Source: Gloeopeniophorella convolvens (lineage: Eukaryota > Basidiomycota > Agaricomycetes > Russulales). From it: a stretch of 64,000 nucleotides of DNA. The stretch is from NCBI GenBank assembly GCA_022496205.1, contig WTXD01000074.1, positions 1 through 64,000 of the forward strand, in the 5' to 3' direction. How positions within the stretch are numbered: position 1 is the stretch's first letter; each line of letters begins with the position of its first letter. The notes beneath the pieces were generated by a model that saw nothing but the letters and a program-made list of their open reading frames with translations, ran no database searches and was not told the origin of the DNA. Position numbers and translations under genes: made by a program. This document shows positions 33,065-43,248 of this stretch, piece by piece.

Positions 33065-33359
33065 TTTGCCTTGTCGGACATTCCAGAACCGCTGCGCTGT
33101 ATCGCCGCAGCTGCAGTATAATCTTGTTTTCTCTTGACATGGCTGTGCCGTTTACTTTCTCGAACTCCGATTTTCTTCCTCTCCAGTGCTTTCGGCGAAG
33201 TTTGTCTCGGATCTGCGTGCTGATATTCGCGGAGAGCAATTCACCTGGCTCTCAGCGCATTGGCCCAAAGGTGCCCACTGTCTGGAAAGCATCCGTGCAC
33301 GTGACTCCATCTCTTTATCGCGTGGCGCGCATGGCGCCACCGCCCGCTGGCGTCTGGCA

Positions 33360-33763
33360 TCACCTCGACCTCCTGCCCAATCGCGGCGCTGGCAGCGCGC
33401 GGCGGCTCGCCCGCGTCCGTGCCCGCGCCGCCCCACGCAGGCGGCAGGCTCTCGCGTCCGTGCGCGCCGCGCCGGTGGTGCGCGTGGTGGTGCTCGTTGG
33501 CGTGGTCCCGGGGTCGGCCGACTGCGGGCCCTTGACGACGCTGCCCGACTTGCCGCCGAGCTCGGGCTCCTCGAAGCTCATGAGCTCCGAGACGAAGCCG
33601 ATGTTCGGCGAGATGCCGCGTCGGCGCTCGAGCACGAACGTGTATGCGCGCGAGAGGGCCCAGTGGTTCGCGTGGATCAGGTACCCCATCACCGCCGTCA
33701 CGGAGCGCGACTTGCCCACCTTGCAGTGCACGTACGTCGGCGCCGAGTGCAGGCTTGCGTCGT
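33360..33763 (-). pseudogene. Dual-specificity phosphatase, C-terminal fragment
   Basis: An exon on the minus strand encodes a PPS1-type phosphatase end: the active-site loop HCKVGKSRS (Cys nucleophile, Arg) followed by VMGYLIHANHW, LERRRGISPNIGFVSELM and EEPELGGKSG, then a long basic low-complexity tail. A preceding exon may end near 33854. Only about 770 bp separate it from the next gene, and no upstream catalytic-domain or N-terminal exons were found, whereas the family usually has several hundred residues before this motif. Best read as a truncated relic; an unusual short phosphatase is possible. Confidence 0.6.
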
Positions 33764-33854
33764 CTGTGGGGGGCCCGAGGCGTTAGCGCGCGCGCGGGTA
33801 GGGGGCGGAGGGTGTCCACCGAGCACCTGATTCGAGCGACTGACTTACGAGCAG

Positions 33855-34629
33855 AAGGCATAAGGCACACCGATATCCATGCGGCATCGGCGTTGGCAAA
33901 GCGTTTTCTTCTTGCAACAGTGGATGTGATCTATGCTGCGTCTCGATGGCACGCTTGCGCTGTATTTCCCCAATCTTCATTGCTGTGTCTTCCTTCGGAC
34001 AACTGGCACATCGCGTGGGCTCTGTGGAACAGATCTCTATGCGTGTGCGGCGTGAAGGGTATGCACGCGCAGCTGCGTGAGAGGCTAATGTGTTTGCACT
34101 TTCTATGCGGCTTGGACAGCTGGCTTACCTGTGGTAAAGCGGGACCAACCTTGTCGAAACGAGTGCGTCTCTCCCGCTCCGCGTGGTGTCGCCGCGCAGC
34201 TCACTCACAGGTCACATCCGAGTCTGCGGAGTCGATCATCGGGCACTGGAGTAACGGAAGTGCGCATCTGGCGCATCTACAGCTAAAACCGAAACCGCAG
34301 GCCCTTTTCCACTTCTCTTTTCCATTTCTCTTTTCCACTTCTCGGGAATATCAGGGTCCGGGTTCCAGACGCACCCCATCCCACTACGCGTGCCGCGTGC
34401 TGCATTATACTTATGTCGGTCACGCACCGGGAGCAAAACAACATTGTGCAATATAGGACTCGACTAGCTACGTATATGCTAGTCTACGGACAGTCCAACG
34501 TTCGTTATATCGTTGACAAGCAATTGGGTATATAGGTAGAGATATAGGGTACATACGCAGGAGACCAAGAGACGAGAGCAAGCTAGGAAATCAATGAGTA
34601 AGAAAACATCGTCGACGCGTCGTCTAAGT
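33855..34629. other. Intergenic region with small inverted repeat
   Basis: No supported gene. GACTAGC (34462-34468) and GCTAGTC (34478-34484) form a 7-bp inverted repeat. Confidence 0.5.
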
Positions 34630-36056
34630 CTAACAAACTAGTCGCCTGTATGCGTCGGCCTTGCAGGCCGCGACGCACTTCTCGATCTTCCCCAGCAGCT
34701 CTCGCCACTCGTCGAGTAGCTCCGGAGCGTCGACCAGATCTTTCGCCTCGAGCCATAGATCGTCTGCGGGTCCGTAGCCGTCGTAGCGGACGAGGTATAG
34801 CATCGTTCCGTTGACGGCTGGGGCCTGCTTCACGATGTGCGACAGCGTCCAGGCTGGATCTGGATCCGACGGGTCGATGGGGGGAGGCTCGGTGCGTTTC
34901 AGGCGAGCCCGCTCGCGCACGGCCTGTGCTGTAGGAAGCCAGCCTTTTGGTAGGACGGCGGAGGGCGGAGGGGGGCGTTTGGAGGAGAAGCGGCGCCGCG
35001 TGGAGATCTTCTGACGTTGCCCTTTGAGCTCAGGGTGCGCTTTGCGTGAGTATATGTCGCATTCGCAGAGCGAGTGCTCGAAATCGACGAGAGAGAGTTG
35101 CCGAGCGGCTCCAAGACGCGGCCGACAGTCCTGAGGGATACCGACGCGTGCAAAGTGGATGTCCTGTGTCTCGTGGAGCCATGTGAGCGCCTGGCCATGG
35201 ACTCCTCTCACTTTTGGCCCAAAGATTTTGAGGAGGCACGACACAGCGCCTGGTCCGCAAACGGCCCAGTCTTCAGGGTAGCTCAATTGAGGGATCATGT
35301 TGAGGTCGAGGAGGAGTCTGCAAACGTCAGACACGAGCAGAGGTGATGCAAAAGGAGAGCTCACTGAAAAGAAAGGAACACTCCCATGCTTGGATACAGC
35401 GAAACGCGCTCCCAAGCGTCACTGAGCTCAGACAACCCGGCGAGTTGTCCGGGAAGGTCTGTCTCCATCATCACTTTCAGCAAGCGCAGATGGTTTGCGA
35501 AGTTGACCTTGAGTCCGGTTCCATCAAGAGAGGTACCACCGAGTTCGGGGGCAGGCAAAATATAGGACGCGCCATAGAGCCTGGTGTTCTGCCTATACTC
35601 GTCGTAGAGTACAGCCTCGTATGCAGCGAGGTCAAAACCGCGCCATGTCGGTTGGCCGAAGTGCTTTACGAGCAGCTCCCACGTGGAGGTGCGGTTGAAG
35701 CATCGAAAAAGGATCACGCGGAAGCATGTCTCGTGGAGGTCCTGGTCGCCCTTCTCTATGACGTTGCGGATGATATATTGGGTAACGCGGTCGTAGATAC
35801 GGAAGACGTTGGTGAAAGCGTGCTGCTGCAAAATAGGATCATCAGTCCATGGCCAAGGCTGACCTGCTAGGCGTCGCTGGTGGATGGCGTGACGCTCTGC
35901 CATCCATTTGAAGAGTGTGTCGATTACAGGGGACAGCGTGAATTTGCGACCGGCAATCTCCACGACTGTTCCGGGGCCTAGTTCGCCTTTTGGATGGGCT
36001 TTCTTCCTGGCGAGTGAAGGCGGCGCAGGGGGTGGGGTAGCTCGGAGACGCGCCAT
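34630..36056 (-). CDS. 5-hmdU DNA kinase helical-domain protein with chromodomain-like C-terminus
   Basis: Two exons on the minus strand, 36056-35365 and 35317-34630; 459 aa, phase closes. Residues about 45-300 match the helical domain known as HMUDK_hel (earlier aGPT-Pplase): FKWMAERHAIHQRRL, PWTDDPILQQHAFTNVFR, RNVIEKG, FRVILFRCFNR, TWELL, then FLSFQLLLDLNMI, CGPGA and LSLVDFEHSLCECDIY. In phages this family acts on 5-hydroxymethyl-uracil in DNA. After a basic linker (RKAHPE..KRPPPP), residues about 375-440 resemble a chromodomain: MLYLVRYDGYGPADDLW and APELLDEW. That combination suggests a protein that reads histone marks and acts on modified thymine. Substrate, activity and whether the fold is catalytic in fungi are not shown by sequence. 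Confidence 0.8.
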
Positions 36057-36704
36057 AGTTGAACGTTGAACGCAGAATAGGCGCGTTCAGCCTCAAGCGC
36101 GTTGAGGCCGTCGCGTCGAGACGCGCCAAACGGCGGGATTCAGTTACGTAATCATCATCGGAAAGCGATCAACCACGTGACCGCGTTCCACACTAGGCGC
36201 CTCATTCGGGCCTTCGGCGTCTGAATCGGGCAGCTCGGCGCGAGGTGCGGAGGTTTTCGCGCTCAGGCTGAACGCACTGGGCTCCCAGCAGGCAAGCCAT
36301 CAAATCAAACGAGCGAACGCGCGAAGAGTTTACATACAAGCATGCCACGTATTTTAATGGCCAAAGGCTAAAGAGCCGTGCACGATGCACGCGCGCGGTA
36401 TCCACCCCCTTTGGCAGTTTTTACTTTTGCACACCGAGGCACAAACGACAAGCGACGAGATGGTTGCGCATACTTACCTCACTTTCTATCTCCTTCTTCG
36501 GTCTCTTTTTTTCTCAAACTTGAGGCTTGAAGCTTGAAGCTTGAAAGTTTGAAGCTCTGTCCCGCGAGCCAAACACCAAGTCGCAACTCCAATATCCTTT
36601 CTATGCCCATTTAGAGCCGTGCTCTTCTTCCGTCTCGATCTGCACTCGAGCGCCGCGCCTGCTCGTCCTAATATTTAGTACACCTCACCTCCCTATCCCG
36701 CCCA
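36057..36704. other. Intergenic region with TTGAAGC direct repeats
   Basis: Divergent spacer between the 5-hmdU-kinase-like gene and the transcription factor. Around 36517-36560 the unit GCTTGAA repeats imperfectly four to five times. Confidence 0.55.
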
Positions 36705-36715
36705 TTGCTGAGGCA

Positions 36716-39419
36716 TGCTCGAGCAAGGTGGGACCCCCTGGATCTCTCTCCACGGGACGCGGCACCCTTGACCAAACGCGCGCGCGCAAGACAAACTGTA
36801 AGTCTTGTCGAAACAGCAAGCTCACGGTGCGGACCAGTCCTCGCCATGCGCTACTTCCTATCATCTCATTGGCTTTGGGAAGCAGAAACAGCCCGTGTTC
36901 CTCGTGTATCCTCCGAGGTAAGTACCAATATGGCCTTCTTTTCGCCGACCTGTTCGCGATTTGACCCGAGTCTAGGCCATGCCTCACTCTGTTAAGTTAT
37001 TCTATCGACAAAAAAGATCCGTCTGTAAGCCCTCGGGGCTCTCCGGTGCTGTCGCACGTCTTTTGTGTGACACACGTACTGCCTACCCCAGCACTGAACC
37101 CCCATCATGCTGTCTCACTCCTCCAGAGCTGAGCATCTAGCGACAAGCACCGCGAACGCCAATTCGGATTTTAGGAGGATCCGACAATCTATATCACTCC
37201 TCGAAACCCATCACCCTTCTGTCCAATGTTCCTCCGATCCGTCGTCCAGCTCGACCCAGGCGCAGCCCCAGCGGGACCTATTGTCTCAGCTGAGCGTCCC
37301 CCTTTTTTCGTGGCCTGCACCGCTGCACCCGGCCGTCGGCCCGACAAGCTGGACATCCTATCTGGGTATCCGGGTGCGTGCCGTCCTCCGATATCATCGT
37401 CCACCCTCTGCCTAGACCCTTGCTTACTTGCGCGCAACTCCCGGTTTTCAGTCACTCCCGAGCGAGCACGGTGACATGTCTCCGTCAGGCCACGAAAGTC
37501 CGAAAGAACTATGGGCAATCTATGAGCAGGACCATGATATCGTGTGCCTGATACCACCGCTGACTGTTATCGATGCGCTGATTGATTACTACTTCGAACA
37601 CTGCACATGGCTGTATCATCCAGTCGACGCAGTGGCGTTCCTCAGGCGCTGGTCTGGTCACAAGTCGGGTATACGTCCCTGTCGTGCCACGCTAGCCACC
37701 GCTTGCATGCTCCTGGCGACCGCTGTATTCCACCTTCCCGACGGCCACTGTATCTCTCCTGGGCAGCCGTTACTTCGTCCAGAAATTGGTACACGCTGCT
37801 ATAACGTTGCTGTCACACTTTTAGACCGCTGCGGTCCTCAACCTTCTCCTGGAAGAGAGCTTGACCGGGTCGAATTCCTCCTCGCACGCGCCTATTACCT
37901 CACTCTCTCGACAGTGGACTCCGAAGAGCTCTGGCTGTTGCGTTCCCAGCTTATAGGCGCTGGAACGGCTTTTGGGCTGCACAGAGACCCTGGCTCATGG
38001 GGCCTTCCCAGCACCTCCGCCGAACGCAGACGGATGGCATGGTGGAACATCGTTTTCCTTGATCGGTGGGACCCACCGTTTTGCACTAGGTTTTTATCAC
38101 TTACCTTGCGTCCCAGATGGCATGCGTTCATGTTCGGTCGCCCATATTCTATTTCCTCGCGTCACTTTGACACACGGCTGCCCGTGGCTTACAACACGGT
38201 CGACGACAAATCCTCACCAATTTACACCGTTCACATTCTCCTTTTTCGACTGGCATATCTCATGGGAGAACTCATGGAAGATGTCGACTCCCTACGCCCA
38301 GTAGCGTATAGCACCATTCTGGATCACGATCACCTACTGCAGGAATGGTTTGACGCCCTTCCGCCCGAGCTTGCTGTGAATGATGCTACTCTTGCGCAAA
38401 GTGTCGCCGCACCCCTTGCAGCAACGAGGCGCGCTGGTATCCAGGGGGTAGCGCTGCGCCTGGCATTCCTGCACGCGCGCTTTGCATTGCACCGTGCCTA
38501 CGCCGGTGGCGCCGGCGCTCTCTGCGGAGACACGCCAGAAATGGCGACCAGCATGACGATAGCCGTTGACTCCGCAAGCGCCCTTCTCGCAACCGGACAG
38601 CAGTTCTACCCCATGGCATGCGGCCCACATTCGGCTTCAGCCCTCACCCATCTCTCGTCACTTCCCCAGCACGTATGTGCCGCCGCCGCCTTCCTCACCC
38701 TCCTCATCGCCGAGGATCCGACCCGCCCCGACTTCCAACCCCTCCGGACCATCGTGGCGCGTTCTGCCGACAAGCTCTCGCGGTTTGTGGGGCGACAATT
38801 CGCCAACAAGGCCGTGAACGTTTTGCAAGCCCTTGAGCCTATCTTCGCCGAGCCGTCGCTGCAGGAGGACGAGAAGACGCAGGCGATGCGCACCGCAAGC
38901 GCGATAGCTCGAGCGCGCGCTGCGGCGTTTCCAGAGCAACAACCCTACGCGCCCATAGGACCCTCGTTGGAGATGTGGCACCCAGGGTCACCCGCCTCAC
39001 CTGGAGAGCTGTCGCCGCCTCTGGATTCGCCGCAGATGCTGTGGGGGCCGAGCCGGACGCCCCTGCAAAGCCCGCCGCGCAAGCGCGCGCGCCTGCAGAG
39101 CAGCTCGGCGTCGCTCATGTCCAGCACCAGCTTCTCCGCCCCTGCCACGCCCAAGTCAGACCTCGCTTCGTTCGTGATGTCGCGGATGCAGCACCAGAAA
39201 CACCATTCCCAAGAGCTGCAGGGTTCTGCCGGTTCCGTCTATCAGGGGGGCATTCGGGGCTTCGAGCAGGTCTCGGCTTCCAGGTTCCCTGCATTCAAGG
39301 TTCCAACCACCAATTTGGACAGCATGTGGGGTTCGTCCATTGGGTTTGACAAGGGCGAGCTTGGTCAGTTCTTCGACGACATGGACGAGGCCGAGCACGG
39401 CGCGTATATACCACAATGA
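36716..39419 (+). CDS. Fungal-specific Zn2Cys6-type transcription factor (N-terminus uncertain)
   Basis: The main coding part begins after an acceptor near 37449 and runs to the stop at 39419 with an intron at 38066-38116 that joins LDR to WHAFMFGRPYSI. It carries the fungal_trans middle homology region: LIDYYFEHCTWLYHPVD, RATLATACMLLATAV, GTAFGLHRDPGSWGL, ERRRMAWWNIVFLDRW. C-terminal region is Ser/Pro-rich with a basic KRARLQ patch. Upstream, a zinc-cluster-like CKSCRNSK (near 36800) and CSSC (near 36895) are present, but they cannot be joined in one frame by simple splicing, and a KRARARQ basic segment is in another frame. So the DNA-binding domain is either damaged or spliced in a way I cannot resolve. 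Targets unknown. Confidence 0.75.
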
Positions 39420-39747
39420 CTCGCAACCGGCGACCCCTCTGTATATTGGGCTGTAGATACCGCGGGAACCAAACTATACCATCGCAACGCGGAAAGTACT
39501 CTAAGAGCTCACTATACATCTTATTTTTAGGATGTAGATATATAACTGACGCGCCTACCCGTGTCAACCTATCGACTGCCAATGACGTAGTGTGTCAAAC
39601 AGCGAGGAACGGATGAGGGACGCGGGCAATACCGGTAACGTGTACCTTTCCTCTTTTCAGCGAAGAAAAGGATGTGTCAGGGACCGTTTTGCTTAGCAAA
39701 AAGTAGCATGCCAAGCATCGGGGTAACCGCCACACTTCAACAGAGAT

Positions 39748-41137
39748 CTACCAGCGTGTTAGATCAACTTCCGCCTCTCCGAACACGCTCGTCTTCTGTA
39801 TCTCGAATCCCTCCGCAGGCCCATCATCCGTGTCTCCGCTGTAATATTCCGGGAACTCCCTCTTCAAGAAGCGCAGGATGTGCGTGTTGATCTGCTCAAA
39901 TTCGAGCAGGAAGCCATCGTGCCCGTCCGGCGACTGGATTACCACGAGTTCGGCTTCTGGTATACCGGACGCTATTTCGCGCTGTTCGGATAGCATGAAG
40001 AGCCCATCCGTCTCGACGCCAATCACGAGCGCGCGCCGCGGGAGTTGCGCGAGCACGTCTGCGAGTGCGCCTCGCCCACGTGCTATGTCGTGTGTGTCGA
40101 GCTTGCGCGTGATGTGGATGTAACAATTCGCGTCGAAACGCGCGGTGAACTTGTTGCCTTGGTAACGGAGGTAGGACTGGGCAGAGAAGATCGGCGCAGG
40201 CGAGCCCGACGGCCTTGGGGTCCCACGCGCGTTGCGCAGGCCGTCGTTGTGCGCGGCCAGCGCGTCTTCGGGCGTCATGCGCGGGGATCGCGGTGGCGTG
40301 ACGACTTCGGCGGGTGCACCCTTCGGCGAGCGCTGAGGTGTCCGCCCGAATCGACTCTCGAACGAATCACGCGACCGATAGGTGAGCAAGGCGGTCATGC
40401 GGGCTGCGGCGAGTCCAGACGCGGGCTGGACGGAATAGTAGCCGTCTTCGTATGTCGGATCGCTGTAGATGCTTTGTCGCTGGGCCTCTCCCCAGCTGAT
40501 GCACCATGCCGAGTGGCGTGCCGACGTGGCGATTGGCAGGATGCGGCGGACGTAACCTTTCGGTGTGCAAAGCGGCCATTCCAGCACGCTCATGCCGCCC
40601 ATAGAGCCTCCGATGACTACTGCAATCGATGCAACGCCCAGGTGGTCGAGCACATGTCTGTGCAGCCTAGAAAGAAGATAGCGTCAACACGAAAGTTCGT
40701 GATTCACAAAGCATCATTACGCACCGAACGTCATCCCGAATGGTCGTTGCAGGGAATTCCGGGCCGTAAGGTTTCCCTGTGCCCGGGTTTGTGGTGATAG
40801 GTGAGACCGTCCCATAAGGTGAGCCCATCACGTTGACGCAGACAATGAAGAAGCGATTCGCATCGAAGGCCTTTCCGCGGCCCATAAGGGGACCCCACCT
40901 TCGAGCATCGGTCAAAAAAGGGCTGCCAAAGACGCTTTGTGGGATTCACCAGTCTTCTACGTCAGCGCTGCCGGTAAAAGCATGGCAGATAACCATGACA
41001 TTATCCCGGGCGGCGTTCAGCGTACCCCATGTTTTGTATGCAATGGGTACTTGACGAAGGACGACGCCGCACTCCAGCTGGAAGGACTCGACTTCGAGGA
41101 GCGATTGCTCAATCAAGGAGGATAGGTTGGATGCCAT
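39748..41137 (-). CDS. MET2: Homoserine O-acetyltransferase
   Basis: Three exons on the minus strand: 41137-40950, 40898-40725, 40666-39748; 426 aa, phases close. Alpha/beta-hydrolase fold with VICHAFTGSADVEDWW, the oxyanion/LGSPYG-type segment VMGSPYG, nucleophile Ser about 142 in GGSMGG, and the C-terminal DGHDGFL carrying the catalytic His. The enzyme acetylates L-homoserine with acetyl-CoA as the entry step to methionine by sulfhydrylation, in the cytosol. A disordered insert with repeated Ser-Pro/Arg (about residues 215-260) separates core elements, as is usual in fungi. Transcribed divergently from the short-chain dehydrogenase. Confidence 0.93.
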
Positions 41138-41712
41138 CCTCGTAAGTTCGCTCGAGAGATCTGAGGGATGGGGCTTGATTATCAGGATCGGGACGGAATC
41201 GAGGTCTACGGTAGGCCAGCTTTGTTGCCAACGATGTATGAAAGGGAACCAGGAGGCCGGGAGCTCCTCGGCGTAGAGTCTTGATACTGCGTACCCGAGA
41301 CTACTACCGTGATGCAAGGCGATGGAAAGGGGGAAAGGTTGTCGAGAGGGTGACGGGATGCCGTTCCTTGTCGCCACAAGAAGATTCGTCTACGAGGAGG
41401 GTCTGTTCAGTTCCGTGGGCCGCGTAGTAGCTCGCAGCAGGTGCGTGCAGTACTTTCAGTCGAACGTGTGCACTCCGTTGCCAGTCGCGACTAGAAGCGG
41501 GGAGTCGGACCGGTAGTCCCTCGGGCGACCGGCACCGGATGCCGACCCCCGGAGTCTCCCGAAGTCGACTGTTCCCGTCATCATGTTGGCATCATGCATC
41601 TGCATCAGGGCCACGTCCCCACCCATAAGAAAGCATCCCCACTGCCCAGGTACTTCTTCGCTCGACTTTTGGCAAGTTCGACCACCTCGCTCTTGTCTCT
41701 AACGGCCCCGCT
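41138..41712. promoter_or_regulatory. Divergent promoter region of MET2 and the SDR gene
   Basis: 575 bp between two divergent start codons. No TATA or regulator site assigned. A 5' leader of MET2 with small in-frame extension is possible but no splice supports it. Confidence 0.4.
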
Positions 41713-42795
41713 ATGGGGAGCACAGCTCGCGTTGTCACAGCCGTCGCCCTCGGCGGTCTGATTCCGTTCTGGGCCGTCTACAAGTTTATCTCCAACCGGC
41801 GACGGTCACGTCGTGATGTCGTATCCCCAGAGGGAGAGCGGGTCCTTGTCCTTGGAGCCTCCAGCGGGATTGGTCGCGCTATCGCTCATAGCTATGCAAG
41901 ACGGGGTGCGCGGGTCTGTGTGGTTGCACGCAGAGTCGCAGACCTCACGGCCGTGCAGCTCGAGTGCGAGGCCCTTGCCCCGGCCTCAGATTCTGTGCTC
42001 AGCATCTGCGCGGACTTCACTAATGCGGAGGACCTTGTCAGGCTGAGGGAGAAACTGCACGAAGGTGAGTCCCACCAACCTATAATAATTGCGCTGTCGC
42101 CTAATAGTCCGTTAAGAGTGGCACGGCCTCGACACGTTGGTCGTCGCGGCAGGTGTATCTGCCTTGCGCCCGGTCCTGGAGATCGCGGATGCAGAAGGCT
42201 CCTATGATGTAGCACAACCCAGCTTAGGCGGTATACAACGTGTCGCGGACGTTGCTTTGGCCGCGGTCAAGGCGAATTATCTGGGTCCTTTGGTCTCTGT
42301 GGTCACTATGGTTGGTCTTCGCCATCTGCTCCGTCGCTGATGGCATCCGCATCTGACGGCGCTTTTTCGGTACAGATTCCTCTCATGAGAAGCACGAGTG
42401 CCTCTCCGTCTGTTCTCCTCCTCTCATCCCTAGGTTCTGTGATTCCTGCCCCCACCAGGGCTATCTACGGGTCCACAAAAGCCGCCTCCTATCAACTCTA
42501 CCAAGCGCTTTCTATCGAGAACCCCTCTATCAACTTCTCTTACGTTCTACCGTCAACCGTAGAGGGCAATTTCCGCTTGTCGGCAGTGGACCTTGGTCCA
42601 ACGCGAGAGGCGAATCCTGCCCAAGCCGGCCTGAAACGCGAGGTGGTTGCAGAGCAATGCATACGAGCAATCGATACGCGTGAAAGAACTGTCTTCACTC
42701 CAGCCATCTACCGATACGCACAGCTGCTGTTTTGGTTTTATCCCTCATGGGTGGAACGCAAGGCAAGCAAGAAGTATAATTACAAGCCGACATGA
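41713..42795 (+). CDS. Membrane-anchored short-chain dehydrogenase/reductase
   Basis: Three exons: 41713-42064, 42117-42310, 42376-42795; 321 aa, phases close. An N-terminal transmembrane helix (about residues 7-26, VVTAVALGGLIPFWAVYKFI) precedes the Rossmann fold: GASSGIG at 48-54 for cofactor binding, LVVAAG for the central strand, Ser in LLSSLGS and the active-site YGSTK. C-terminus is basic (KASKKYNYKPT), possibly an ER-retention-like tail. The topology resembles 11-beta-hydroxysteroid- and 3-ketosphinganine-type reductases of the ER; the substrate cannot be told. Confidence 0.88.
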
Positions 42796-43248
42796 CACTG
42801 GTCAGACGGATAGATATTAGTAGTATGGTAGAATCATGAATGGCGTGTTGTTGAATATATCTATCAGGGACAGGCCATCTCGAGGAAGGATCGAAGCCGG
42901 GTGCGACACGTCCTGCATCCTAACGTCCGCCACCTCCCTATTTGTCCAGCAACGCACAAAGCGGCAGGCGGAATCTCAAGATGCCAGTAACTTTCTCGGG
43001 GATTGGCACCCATACAATGCCCAATGAACTTTCCCTTTTCCCAGCGATACTAAAGGCTAGGCCAATCGATAGTCGGGCGCACGTTCGACTCGTCACGCAC
43101 CAGCCTAGTAGGAAAAAAACATTGCATTCAAAGAACGTACATCTATCACCGATACAACAGCGCTGCAGCTGCCACGGACGAGAGACAGCAAGTCCTCAGA
43201 GCCCGCAGCTCCGTCCATGCCCAACGTCGCCCCAGTACACACACGCAC
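42796..43248. other. Convergent spacer, SDR and cullin genes
   Basis: 450 bp, no gene recognised. Confidence 0.5.

Noticed and set aside
41138..41377. Upstream extension of MET2 to a 143-codon frame
   Set aside because: The extra N-terminal part starts at non-ATG or distant codons and does not resemble MET2; ATG 41137 gives the normal family start.
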